Below, piece after piece: positions 1 to 7,165 of a stretch of 11,323 nt of DNA. The notes below the pieces were generated by a model, which saw nothing but the letters and a program-made list of their open reading frames with translations, was not told the DNA's origin and searched no databases. Position numbers and translations under genes: made by a program. Numbering within the stretch: the first letter of the stretch is position 1; every line of letters begins with the position of its first letter. The DNA lies in the NCBI GenBank assembly GCA_002780675.1, contig PEUR01000106.1, forward strand, positions 2,949 through 14,271, in the 5' to 3' direction. The DNA is from Gallionellales bacterium CG03_land_8_20_14_0_80_55_15 (GTDB lineage Bacteria > Pseudomonadota > Gammaproteobacteria > Burkholderiales > Gallionellaceae).

Positions 1-29
1 GAAAGGGCTGGAATCTTACCTTTATTCAT
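1..29 (-). CDS. Possible 5' end of a further minus-strand gene, cut by the window edge
   Basis: An ATG on the minus strand at 29-27 opens a frame that stays open to the edge and reads MNKGKIPAL. It lies 36 bases beyond the dgt stop codon and runs in the same direction, as the next gene of the aroK-aroB-dgt cluster would. There is no convincing Shine-Dalgarno sequence in front of it, and nine codons are too few to identify a family or exclude chance. Confidence 0.2.
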
Positions 30-65
30 GCTTATCAGCAACCGAAGCGATACGTGCGACCGTCG

Positions 66-1313
66 CTATCCTTCCTCTACCGCGAACAGTCGTTGATGTT
101 CGCGGATGGCATAACGATCTGTCATGCCGGCAATGTAGTCTGCCACGCCTCGGGCGCGCCCCGCTTCCGACTGGCTGACATCGGGCTGGAACGGTGTGGG
201 CAGCAAGCGACCATCCGCCATGAAAGCGCCGAACAATTCGCCGATGATGCGCTGCGCCTTGGCGCTCATGCGCACCACGCGATAGTGACGGTACAAATGT
301 ATATGCAGAAATTTCTTGAGTTCGCGCTGCCTGGCGATTAACGCGGGACTAAAGGCGATCAGCGCAGGGGCGTTGCGCACATCTTCCAGCGTGACTAACC
401 GTTGTGCGGCGATGTTGCTTGCACTCTGCGCGATCAAGTCGCTCACCAGAGTGTTGATCATGCGCCGCACGGTTTCATGCACCACGCGCCGCCCAGTCAG
501 ATTCGGGTGAGCCTCTTGCACGGCTTGCAGGTGTTCTGCTACCAACGGCACGTCGGATAATTGTTCCAATGTAATCAAGCCTGAACGCAAGCCATCGTCC
601 ACATCGTGATTGTTATAAGCGATCTCGTCGGCGAGGTTGGCGATCTGTCCTTCCAGAGAAGGGCGGCGATTAGTCAGGAAGCGTTCGCCCAGCTCGCCGA
701 GCAGCGCGGCTTTGTCGGGCGAGCAATGCTTGAGCATTCCTTCGCGCGTCTCGAAGCACAGATTCAAACCATCGAAGGTGGCATAACGCCGTTCCAGCAC
801 GTCCACTACCCGCACCGATTGCAGGTTGTGTTCAAAACCACCATATTCTTTCATGCAGCCGTTCAGCGCATCCTGTCCGGCGTGACCAAACGGGGTATGC
901 CCCAGGTCATGCGCCAGCGATATAGCCTCGACCAGGTCTTCGTTCAAATGCAAACGGCGCGCAATCGAGCGGGCGATTTGCGCCACTTCGATGCTGTGCG
1001 TCAGACGCGTGCGAAACAGGTCGCCCTCATGATTCACGAACACCTGAGTCTTGTATTCGAGGCGACGAAATGCGCCGGAATGGATGATGCGATCTCGGTC
1101 GCGCTGAAATTCGCTGCGCCCCTGCGGCGGCGCTTCAACAAACTGCCTGCCACGAGAATTCGCCTCAGACACGGCATAACTGGCAAGATTCAAAGCTGAA
1201 TCTTGCCGCGATTCGTTCGCAACATCGCCCTCCGGGAGAGCGTGGGTGTGAGTGAAAGCGGTTGTGGCAGATTCTGTCGTCATGGGTGACCTATCTCCCT
1301 GTTCGCTAGTCAT
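66..1313 (-). CDS. dgt: Deoxyguanosinetriphosphate triphosphohydrolase-like protein (HD-domain dNTPase)
   Basis: This HD-superfamily metal-dependent hydrolase is expected to cleave dNTPs to deoxynucleoside plus triphosphate in the cytoplasm, acting on dNTP pools. Numbered from the chosen start (415 residues), the core opens near residue 43 with LASYAV, followed by [29 protein letters not shown] sequence. Metal-ligand motifs are RLTHS (His106), [12 protein letters not shown] (His135-Asp136) and LADEIAYN (Asp229). The type-2 dGTPase family is usually about 370-380 residues, so the first ~42 residues (Ser/Thr-rich) are an unconserved extension. The ATG at 1313 was chosen because GGAGG (1323-1327) lies 9 bases upstream and the start overlaps the aroB stop (ATGACTAG), implying coupling. 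A second in-frame ATG at 1283 has AGGGAG 11 bases and TAGG 6 bases upstream and is a real alternative. The frame is open further upstream to 1367, inside aroB. The family is clear; substrate preference is inferred. Confidence 0.93.
   Translation of the reverse strand: MTSEQGDRSPMTTESATTAFTHTHALPEGDVANESRQDSALNLASYAVSEANSRGRQFVEAPPQGRSEFQRDRDRIIHSGAFRRLEYKTQVFVNHEGDLFRTRLTHSIEVAQIARSIARRLHLNEDLVEAISLAHDLGHTPFGHAGQDALNGCMKEYGGFEHNLQSVRVVDVLERRYATFDGLNLCFETREGMLKHCSPDKAALLGELGERFLTNRRPSLEGQIANLADEIAYNNHDVDDGLRSGLITLEQLSDVPLVAEHLQAVQEAHPNLTGRRVVHETVRRMINTLVSDLIAQSASNIAAQRLVTLEDVRNAPALIAFSPALIARQRELKKFLHIHLYRHYRVVRMSAKAQRIIGELFGAFMADGRLLPTPFQPDVSQSEAGRARGVADYIAGMTDRYAIREHQRLFAVEEG
1182..1207. repeat. 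Perfect 11-bp inverted repeat (hairpin) inside dgt
   Basis: The left arm GGCAAGATTCA (1182-1192) and right arm TGAATCTTGCC (1197-1207) are exact reverse complements around the four-base loop AAGC. In dgt it covers codons for roughly residues 36-44, where the variable N-terminal extension meets the conserved core. No T-run follows on either strand, so it is not an ordinary intrinsic terminator. Confidence 0.8.
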
Positions 1314-1318
1314 GGGTG
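1279..1318 (-). repeat. Ten-base direct repeat around two in-frame dgt start codons
   Basis: On the minus strand, CACCCATGAC occurs identically at 1318-1309 and at 1288-1279, exactly 30 bases (ten codons) apart. Each copy contains an in-frame dgt ATG (1313 and 1283), and each is preceded by purine-rich Shine-Dalgarno-like sequence. It may be a small duplication of the initiation region or coincidence. Confidence 0.6.
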
Positions 1319-2394
1319 CAGGCCTCCAGCGTCTGTTCCAATAGTTCGCCCGGCACATTGCTCTCAATCACGGCCTCGCCTACCTGCTTGAGCAACACGA
1401 AGCGCAGCTTGCCGCCTTCGACTTTTTTATCCAGCCCCATGTAATTCAGATAGCTTTCCATGCCCAGATCAGGTGCTGTCACCGGCAGCCTGGCGCGTTC
1501 AAAGAGTTTGCGGATGCGCGTCACATCCTGCGCGCTTATCCAGCCCATGCGCTGCGACAAGTCTGCGGCCATGATAGTCCCTGCCGCCACACCCTCACCA
1601 TGTAGCCACACGCCATAGCCCATACCGGACTCGATAGCATGACCGAAGGTATGCCCCAGATTAAGCAAGGCGCGCTCTCCGCTTTCCCGCTCGTCCGCCG
1701 CCACGACCTCTGCCTTGTTCTGGCAACTGCGCAGCACCGCGTATTGCAGCGCGCTCGGTTCGCGTGCCAGCAGCCTGTCCATGTTCTGCTCCAGCCAACC
1801 CAGAAAAGGCAGATCGCGTATCAAACCATACTTGATGACTTCCGCCAGCCCCGCCGAGAGTTCCTTGTCGGGCAGGGTATCAAGCGTGGTGATGTCAGCC
1901 AATACCAGACGCGGCTGGTAAAACGCGCCGATCATGTTCTTGCCTAGCGGGTGATTGATGCCGGTTTTGCCGCCCACCGAGGAATCCACCTGCGCCAGCA
2001 ACGTGGTCGGAATCTGGATAAACGGTACGCCGCGCAAGTAGCTTGCCGCGGCGAAGCCCGTCATGTCGCCGACAACCCCTCCCCCCAGCGCGATGAGCGG
2101 CGTGCTGCGTTCGCAGCGATGGGTCAACAGAGCGTCATAAATCAAGTTGAGTGTTGCGCCGGTCTTGTAAACTTCGCCGTCCGGCAAAATGACTGGCACA
2201 CTGCTCACCCCGATGCTTTGCAAAGTTTGCTGTAGCTTGGCAAGATACAGCGGAGCAACCGTGGTATTGGTCACAATGGCGGCACGTTTTTGGGGGAAGT
2301 AGGCCCGCAATAACTCGCCATTGCCCAGCAGGCCGCTGCCTATCTGTATCGGATAACTGCGCTCCGCCAGCCCAACTTCCAGTGTCTGCATCAT
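1306..2394 (-). CDS. aroB: 3-dehydroquinate synthase
   Basis: AroB converts DAHP to 3-dehydroquinate, the second step of the shikimate pathway to aromatic amino acids, using NAD+ and a divalent metal in the cytoplasm. Numbering from the upstream ATG at 2400 (364 residues, normal length), the NAD-binding GGGVVGD is at 106-112, and a conserved block with DSSVGGKTG (139-147) and K153 follows. The metal ligands are Glu187 ([10 protein letters not shown]), His250 (NLGHTFGH) and His267 (WLHGEG), at the same relative spacing as E. coli Glu184/His247/His264. Three in-frame ATGs lie at 2400, 2394 and 2391. GGAAG at 2403-2407 is only 2 bases from the first but 8 and 11 from the others, so 2394 or 2391 is the likelier start. 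The gene follows aroK closely, and its 3' end overlaps the dgt start by 8 bases. Confidence 0.97.
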   Translation of the reverse strand: MMQTLEVGLAERSYPIQIGSGLLGNGELLRAYFPQKRAAIVTNTTVAPLYLAKLQQTLQSIGVSSVPVILPDGEVYKTGATLNLIYDALLTHRCERSTPLIALGGGVVGDMTGFAAASYLRGVPFIQIPTTLLAQVDSSVGGKTGINHPLGKNMIGAFYQPRLVLADITTLDTLPDKELSAGLAEVIKYGLIRDLPFLGWLEQNMDRLLAREPSALQYAVLRSCQNKAEVVAADERESGERALLNLGHTFGHAIESGMGYGVWLHGEGVAAGTIMAADLSQRMGWISAQDVTRIRKLFERARLPVTAPDLGMESYLNYMGLDKKVEGGKLRFVLLKQVGEAVIESNVPGELLEQTLEACTHD

Positions 2395-2414
2395 TTTCAT
2401 CTCTTCCGAAAATA

Positions 2415-2993
2415 CTATAACCTATTGACATTATTGGATTTTTTGTATGATTCAATAGCCGCGACTAATTTCAGCATCAAGGCATGAACGTTTTGTCTGC
2501 CGGTAGGCATGACAATATCCGCCACTTGTTGATAATAGGCTTCGCGCTGGCGCAGCAATCCCGCCAGCTTTTCGTATGCATTACCGGTCTGCAACAATGG
2601 GCGGTTACGATCATTACGGGTGCGCAGCCAAAGATCATGCACGCTGGCTCTGAGATAAATGACGATGCCGTTGTGCCGCAACAGGGTGCGATTCTCATTG
2701 GCGATAACCGCACCGCCGCCAGTCGCCATGACCAGCCCGTTACGCTGCACCAGATTTTCGAGCGCAGCCGTTTCGCGCTGACGAAACCCCACTTCACCCT
2801 CGACATCGAAAATGTGCGGAATCGTCACGCCGGTGCGAAACTGGATTTCCTCGTCGCTATCCACAAAATCCTTGCCCAGATGCTTTGCCAGCACACGCCC
2901 CATGGTGGTCTTGCCCGACCCCATCATGCCCACCAAAATCAGATTGCCTGACTCGAATTTACGCGTGCTATCGCTGTTTGAGGTATTTTGCAT
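2415..2993 (-). CDS. aroK: Shikimate kinase
   Basis: This P-loop kinase phosphorylates shikimate to shikimate 3-phosphate with ATP, the fifth step of the shikimate pathway, in the cytoplasm. In 192 residues it shows Walker A GMMGSGKT (22-29), the shikimate-binding acidic stretch DSDEEI (45-50), Arg71 in GFRQRE, the GGG loop (92-94), the LID segment RNRPLL (129-134) and the later Arg in LRQREAYY (Arg150). The ATG at 2993 lies just far enough upstream of Walker A to include the first beta strand; its preceding 15 residues are polar and probably disordered. There is no clear Shine-Dalgarno sequence upstream, unusual among these genes. It is the first gene of the aroK-aroB-dgt unit, separated from pilQ by an intrinsic terminator. 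AroK versus AroL cannot be told by motif alone; context next to aroB supports aroK. Confidence 0.96.
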   Translation of the reverse strand: MQNTSNSDSTRKFESGNLILVGMMGSGKTTMGRVLAKHLGKDFVDSDEEIQFRTGVTIPHIFDVEGEVGFRQRETAALENLVQRNGLVMATGGGAVIANENRTLLRHNGIVIYLRASVHDLWLRTRNDRNRPLLQTGNAYEKLAGLLRQREAYYQQVADIVMPTGRQNVHALMLKLVAAIESYKKSNNVNRL

Positions 2994-3000
2994 GGCGCGT

Positions 3001-3006
3001 ATTGTA
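3001..3006 (-). promoter_or_regulatory. Possible -10 element for aroK
   Basis: The minus strand reads TACAAT at 3006-3001, ending 7 bases before the aroK ATG. This matches the sigma70 -10 consensus at 5 of 6 positions, but no good -35 lies 16-18 bases upstream. If used, transcription would begin at or next to the start codon, giving a leaderless or nearly leaderless message. A second AT-rich element, TATAAA at 3066-3061, is an alternative with an equally weak -35. Confidence 0.2.
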
Positions 3007-3030
3007 AACGATTAGCGTGCCCAGCAAAGA

Positions 3031-3046
3031 GGCAAGCGGGCAAGCG
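3031..3046. repeat. Two-copy tandem repeat GGCAAGCG in the aroK leader region
   Basis: GGCAAGCG occurs twice back to back between the pil terminator and aroK and is followed by GGGC. Two copies of eight bases could be chance or a weak regulator site. No function is assigned. Confidence 0.35.
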
Positions 3047-3081
3047 GGGCAGGCCTTTACTTTATACGAAACTGACAATGG

Positions 3082-3103
3082 AAAAGCCCGGACAAGCCGG
3101 GCT
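3082..3103 (-). terminator. Intrinsic terminator downstream of pilQ
   Basis: Read on the minus strand, AGCCCGG, loop CTTGT and CCGGGCT form a 7-bp GC-rich stem followed immediately by TTTT. It begins 27 bases past the pilQ stop codon, as expected for the end of the pilMNOPQ message. The plus-strand reading lacks a T-run, so it probably works in one direction. It makes aroK-aroB-dgt a separate transcription unit, unless read-through occurs. Confidence 0.75.
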
Positions 3104-3130
3104 ATTGCCAATTCCTGTGTAATCGTTTGA

Positions 3131-5425
3131 TTAGCGCAAATTCAGAGCGTCTTGCATGATTTTGGGTGAAAGGAAAACCAGCAATTCGTCTTTGGCCGTT
3201 GAGACACCCTTGCTCTTGAACAGATAACCGAGGACTGGAATATCTCCCAACAAAGGAACCTTGTTTACAATGGTCGTATCATTTTGCTTGTAGACACCGC
3301 CAATTACCACTGTTCCACCATTTTCCACCAGCACCTTGGTGACCACCTTGTTGGTGTTAATGGCTGGAACAGTTCCTGTTACAACGCCTCGCGCATCCTT
3401 ATTGATTTCAACCGTCATATCTACATTGTTGTCCGGCGTGATATTGGTCTTTACGCCCAATCTCAACACTGCCTTTTTGAAGGAGGTGGTACTTGTGACT
3501 GCGCCACCCGTAGAAACATTGTTTATCGTATAAGGAATTTCTTCGCCCTGCTCAATAATCGCCCATGCTGTGTCCTTATCGGCACTCACCACACGCGGAC
3601 TGGAAATAATCTTACCTTGTTCATCCGATTCCATTGCATTCAATTCCAGGTTAAGCACTTTGGTTGCCGCCGCATTAAACAAGGCAAATTGAAAAACGCC
3701 CGCCAACGGCTGGCCTACTGTCACAGGCAGATTCACATTACCAGTATTTGGCGCAAGCACAGAACCCAAACCGCCCCCAGCCGCCGTCAAGCCACCTCTC
3801 ACGCCGGTAACACCATTGGCTCCCCCCTGAGCTTGAGGCACGCCGAGAGGATAATTTTTATCGGTGTAACCCAGCCTAACACCCAAATTGCGGGCAAACC
3901 CGTCATGCGCCTCAACTACACGCGCTTCAATCAGAACCTGACGTGCCGGCACATCAATCTGTTTGAGTATCCTGCGCACATCTTCCAGACGGGTGGGCGT
4001 ATCCTTCACGAACAGCGTATTGGTTCGTGCATCTGCCATCGCGCTGCCGCGACTCGACAATATACTCAAGGGAGCGGCGGATGCTTCGCCATTCGCTGGA
4101 GAAGTAACGGCTTCATTAGCATTAGAACTTGTCTGATTCTGATTAGCGGACTCCTTGGCATATCCCTTGCCCATCAGAATCTCCACAGCATCCGCTGCCC
4201 TTGCATAACCTAACTGAAAACTCTCGGTTTGCAATTCTTCCAATTCCGAAATTTCCTTGCGCGATGTCAAGTCAACCTTCTCTTTGGCAGCCAATTCCTC
4301 ACGCGGGGCGACCTGTATCACGTTGCCGTTACGGCGCATGTCCAAACCACTGCTTTGCAGGATGATGTCCAGAGCCTGATCCCAGGGTACATCTTTCAAG
4401 CGCAGTGTCAGATTGCCTTTTACCGTATCGCTGATGACCATATTCAACTCGGTAAAGTCGGCAATAACATTCAGCGCCTCACGCACCGTAATATCCTGGA
4501 AGTTGAGTGTCAGTTTATCCCCGGTATAGCCACCCTGTTTAGGTTTGCCCAGTTGGTGAGCCTCTTCCACAACGGGTTTCACTTCGATGATGAATTTACT
4601 GTCTGTCTGATATGCGGAATGCTCCCAGTTGCCTTTTGGCTCAATCACCATGCGGGTATCGGCACCTTGCGCGAAAGTATCCACTGTTTGCACGGGCGTG
4701 GCGAAATCCACCACATCCAGCTTGCGCTGCAAATTACGCGGCAGACTGGTTTTAAGAAAGTCAACAATCAGTTTGGTACCCTGACGACGAATGTCTATGC
4801 CCAACCCCGCATCAGACAGATCAACCTGAATACGCCCTGCGCCATTATTGCCACGCCGGAAATCAATGTCGCTCAACGCATGATTTTGCACCCCATGCTT
4901 TGCCTCGGCAAAACGTGAAATGTTGCTTGCGGCGGCCGCATTGGCGGCTTTGCCATGCAGGGTAATCAGTACAGCATTGCCATCCAGCTTGGCATCGTAG
5001 GTCAGCATCTGATTGAGATTGATGACCAGACGGGTACGCGACCCTGCCTGAATGATATTGGCGCTACGCAAATCCCCTGCCGAAAATTCCTGCACCGAAC
5101 GCCCTAGCGCATTTTCAGTCCCGGGGAAATCCAGTGCAATGCGCGGCGGGACATTGATGGTGAATCCGGCTGGCAGGTTCGCCAGCGGCTCTGTCATCTG
5201 CACCTTGATAACGCTCTCGCCCGCAGCAGAATTGATGACGCTTAAATCAGTAATTTTATTCTGGTTGGCGGCCTGCACATTAGCCATGCCGAACACCAGC
5301 GCCAGACCCAACACACGCAAAGAATTTTTTATCATGCTTTTTAACTCGGGATAATTTAAGCGGGCATACCGCATAGCGGAAGCTCGCAATGATAGATTTG
5401 TCGTGATGCAATTAAGTTGTGCCAT
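3131..5425 (-). CDS. pilQ: Type IV pilus outer-membrane secretin PilQ
   Basis: PilQ forms the multimeric outer-membrane gate through which the pilus fibre passes. With the ATG at 5425 it has 764 residues: a hydrophobic signal segment (about 31-52, MIKNSLRVLGLALVFGMANVQA, likely cleaved after VQA), two peptidoglycan-binding AMIN-type domains (about 55-145 and 180-270), a short STN/N0 domain (about 300-368), an N1 secretin domain (about 400-490) split by an Asn/Ser/Ala-rich linker, and the secretin core from about 497. The core includes a Gly-rich insertion near 530-560 and the C-terminal signature VPLLGDIPVLGYLFKS. GGGGAG at 5432-5437, 6 bases before 5425, supports this start. An upstream ATG at 5443 would overlap the pilP stop by four bases. 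The ATG at 5335 begins right at the signal peptide but has only a weak ribosome site. It is the last gene of the pil operon. Confidence 0.96.
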   Translation of the reverse strand: MAQLNCITTNLSLRASAMRYARLNYPELKSMIKNSLRVLGLALVFGMANVQAANQNKITDLSVINSAAGESVIKVQMTEPLANLPAGFTINVPPRIALDFPGTENALGRSVQEFSAGDLRSANIIQAGSRTRLVINLNQMLTYDAKLDGNAVLITLHGKAANAAAASNISRFAEAKHGVQNHALSDIDFRRGNNGAGRIQVDLSDAGLGIDIRRQGTKLIVDFLKTSLPRNLQRKLDVVDFATPVQTVDTFAQGADTRMVIEPKGNWEHSAYQTDSKFIIEVKPVVEEAHQLGKPKQGGYTGDKLTLNFQDITVREALNVIADFTELNMVISDTVKGNLTLRLKDVPWDQALDIILQSSGLDMRRNGNVIQVAPREELAAKEKVDLTSRKEISELEELQTESFQLGYARAADAVEILMGKGYAKESANQNQTSSNANEAVTSPANGEASAAPLSILSSRGSAMADARTNTLFVKDTPTRLEDVRRILKQIDVPARQVLIEARVVEAHDGFARNLGVRLGYTDKNYPLGVPQAQGGANGVTGVRGGLTAAGGGLGSVLAPNTGNVNLPVTVGQPLAGVFQFALFNAAATKVLNLELNAMESDEQGKIISSPRVVSADKDTAWAIIEQGEEIPYTINNVSTGGAVTSTTSFKKAVLRLGVKTNITPDNNVDMTVEINKDARGVVTGTVPAINTNKVVTKVLVENGGTVVIGGVYKQNDTTIVNKVPLLGDIPVLGYLFKSKGVSTAKDELLVFLSPKIMQDALNLR

Positions 5426-5439
5426 CGAGTACTCCCCAA

Positions 5440-5949
5440 TCATTCCATCAATTGCAGACTGCTGTTACGATCAGACCAGTCACCGGTGCTGTCCTGCACC
5501 ACTTCTTTAATCAAGATTTCCGTATCAGTTACCTTGGTAATCAAACCGAAATTCATGCCCACATAATTACCTGCCCTGACTTGGTGCAGCTTGCCGTCAG
5601 GTGCGCGCACCACGGCAAACCCGACCTTGCTTTTAAATACATAGCCGACCATCTTGAGACTTTCCAGAGGAAATTCCTCCAATGCCTCCTTCGGGCGATC
5701 AAAATCCGGTTCGTTTTCCCCACGTTTTCCGCTGGTACTCGATTCGGGTTTGCGCGGTTTGAAGGGGTCTGCGACACGCGTATCGTTGTTATAAGCAAAA
5801 GGCTCATAGATTCTCACGCTGGGCGGCGGCGGGATTTTACCGCGCATATCCGCACCGGAGTTTTTAACAAAGTCCCGCAAATCCTGAAATTCCTCCCCAC
5901 CGCAACCTGTCAGAACAAGCGTAGCAAGCACAAGATAAATTAACCTCAT
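5440..5949 (-). CDS. pilP: Type IV pilus assembly lipoprotein PilP
   Basis: PilP is an inner-membrane lipoprotein that binds the PilN/PilO heterodimer and contacts the PilQ N0 region, linking inner and outer membrane parts of the machine. The 169-residue product opens with a lipoprotein signal peptide and lipobox LTGC (Cys16 is the acylated residue). A Pro-rich and charged linker follows to about residue 92 (with IPPPPSVRIYEP and ADPFKPRKPE), then the small C-terminal beta domain, including LKMVGYVFKSKVGFAVV and VRAGNYVGMNFGLI. The ATG overlaps the pilO stop as ATGA. A GGGGGC run in the end of pilO lies several bases upstream as a possible ribosome site. Confidence 0.95.
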   Translation of the reverse strand: MRLIYLVLATLVLTGCGGEEFQDLRDFVKNSGADMRGKIPPPPSVRIYEPFAYNNDTRVADPFKPRKPESSTSGKRGENEPDFDRPKEALEEFPLESLKMVGYVFKSKVGFAVVRAPDGKLHQVRAGNYVGMNFGLITKVTDTEILIKEVVQDSTGDWSDRNSSLQLME

Positions 5950-6569
5950 TTTTTAGCCCCCGCCGCTCTGGTAGCCGCTCTTTGCGCCGCAAGCTCTTCT
6001 TCGTCCAGATAACGAAAAGTCTTGGCAATGGCTTCCATCACCAATATCCCGCCCGCTGGCTTAATGGATATTTCATTCAGCGTCACAATGCGCGGCAGCA
6101 TGGAAATGTCACTCGAAAAGTTACCTAGATCGTCGTAATTACCTGTCACCTTGATCGCAATCGGCTGCTCGGCAAATGAGCCGTTTATAACTTCAGCACC
6201 GGGACGAAACAGATCGAACTGCAAGCCTCGCCCCAATCCAGCCTGGTTAACATCGGTCAACAAGGCATCCATTTCCGATTTATTCGGTAATTGCTTGAGC
6301 AAGGCACCAAAGGATTCCTGCGTTTCCAGCAACTGTTTTTTCATCAGATCCAAATTGATCGCCTGACTTTTTTTGTTCAGGAACGTCTCCTTGAGCCGTT
6401 CTTCCTCCCCTTTGGCAGCAGTCAGACTTTCCCATTGACCCTGCCAGTCCAGCAAGGCACCCAACACCAGTACACCGACAAACATCGCCGCAAAAGCCAA
6501 TAACTTAGCCTTCCACGGCCATTCGCCAGGTTTGTTGGGATTAAGATTTTTAAATTCGTCCAAGTTCAT
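5946..6569 (-). CDS. pilO: Type IV pilus inner-membrane assembly protein PilO
   Basis: PilO is a bitopic inner-membrane protein that pairs with PilN in the periplasm and helps set pilus extension and retraction. The product has a short cytoplasmic N-terminus, one membrane segment (about residues 22-41), a periplasmic coiled coil (about 45-90), and a ferredoxin-like domain starting around LLKQLPNKSEMDALLTDVNQ. It ends in an Ala/Arg/Lys-rich tail. Two adjacent start codons exist: GTG at 6572, which overlaps the pilN stop as GTGA, and ATG at 6569, which overlaps it by one base (TGATG). GAGG at 6577-6580 lies 4 bases from the GTG and 7 from the ATG, so the ATG (207 residues) is preferred. Confidence 0.95.
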   Translation of the reverse strand: MNLDEFKNLNPNKPGEWPWKAKLLAFAAMFVGVLVLGALLDWQGQWESLTAAKGEEERLKETFLNKKSQAINLDLMKKQLLETQESFGALLKQLPNKSEMDALLTDVNQAGLGRGLQFDLFRPGAEVINGSFAEQPIAIKVTGNYDDLGNFSSDISMLPRIVTLNEISIKPAGGILVMEAIAKTFRYLDEEELAAQRAATRAAGAKK

Positions 6570-7165
6570 CACGGCACCTCTTTCTTTGCGCCGACAGGCT
6601 TGGCGGGAGCGGCATCTACATCCTGCAACTTGGTCAAATTGAAAGTGAGGGTAAATTCACTGAGTCGCACACCCTTCACGTCGGTTGAATGAATTTCCAC
6701 CAAAGCAGGCGATTCCAGCCATGCAGAATCTTCAATCGCCCGCATCAATGTGGAAACCCGCGCATTCGATTGTGCGTAGCCAATCAGATCAATGCCATCT
6801 CCTTTTTGCTTGATTGACTTTAAGTAAACGCCTTCGGGCAAAATATGCAGCATTTGATCCAACAGATGCACAACGCGCGAACGGTCGCTTTGTAATTTTT
6901 CAACCGCCTCCTTACGCTCCAGCAAGGATTTAGTTTGTTCGCGCAGCTTCCTGATTTCCGCAATTTGCTTGTCCAATATTGCAGTTTCCTGCTGCAAATA
7001 AGCGTTGCGACGCTCCTGATAATAAATTTGCGCACTGATAGCACCATGCACCAGCCCCCAAATCAACACGCCCATCAACACGCTAAGAATGCTCAAGCTA
7101 ATGAACTGTCTTTTTCTGGCGCGACGCTTTTCCTCACGGTGAGGCAATAAGTTAATGCGTATCAT
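6569..7165 (-). CDS. pilN: Type IV pilus inner-membrane assembly protein PilN
   Basis: PilN anchors cytoplasmic PilM to the inner membrane and heterodimerises with PilO in the periplasm. The 198-residue product starts with the PilM-binding motif INLLPHRE (residues 4-11), followed by a strongly basic stretch (KRRARKR), one membrane helix (about 21-45), a long Lys/Glu/Gln-rich coiled coil (about 50-105) and a periplasmic alpha/beta domain (about 108-180). The ATG overlaps the pilM stop as ATGA; GAGG lies 11 bases upstream. Confidence 0.96.
   Translation of the reverse strand: MIRINLLPHREEKRRARKRQFISLSILSVLMGVLIWGLVHGAISAQIYYQERRNAYLQQETAILDKQIAEIRKLREQTKSLLERKEAVEKLQSDRSRVVHLLDQMLHILPEGVYLKSIKQKGDGIDLIGYAQSNARVSTLMRAIEDSAWLESPALVEIHSTDVKGVRLSEFTLTFNLTKLQDVDAAPAKPVGAKKEVP

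Noticed and set aside
606..1199. Long plus-strand open frame (197 codons) opposite dgt
   Set aside because: It is antisense to a clearly conserved HD-domain gene. Its translation shows no recognisable domain and appears to mirror dgt codon bias.
1314..1367. Extension of dgt upstream to an ATG at 1367
   Set aside because: These codons lie inside aroB and have no ribosome site, while GGAGG supports the ATG at 1313.
2135..2455. Minus-strand open frame overlapping the 5' end of aroB and the 3' end of aroK
   Set aside because: It is an out-of-frame reading across two well-supported genes, with no independent support.
3085..3103. The pilQ terminator hairpin read as a plus-strand terminator
   Set aside because: No T-run follows on the plus strand and no plus-strand gene ends here, so only the minus-strand reading is supported.
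3284..4213. Long plus-strand open frame (309 codons) opposite pilQ
   Set aside because: It is antisense to the secretin core. The product is rich in His, Cys, Arg and Thr as expected for a shadow frame, with no domain and no ribosome site.
4229..4918. Plus-strand open frame (229 codons) opposite the pilQ N-terminal domains
   Set aside because: It is a shadow of pilQ, which is supported by domain order on the other strand.
4927..4940. GC-rich palindrome GCGGCCGC in pilQ
   Set aside because: It is a short self-complementary stretch within Ala codons of a linker, as expected by chance.
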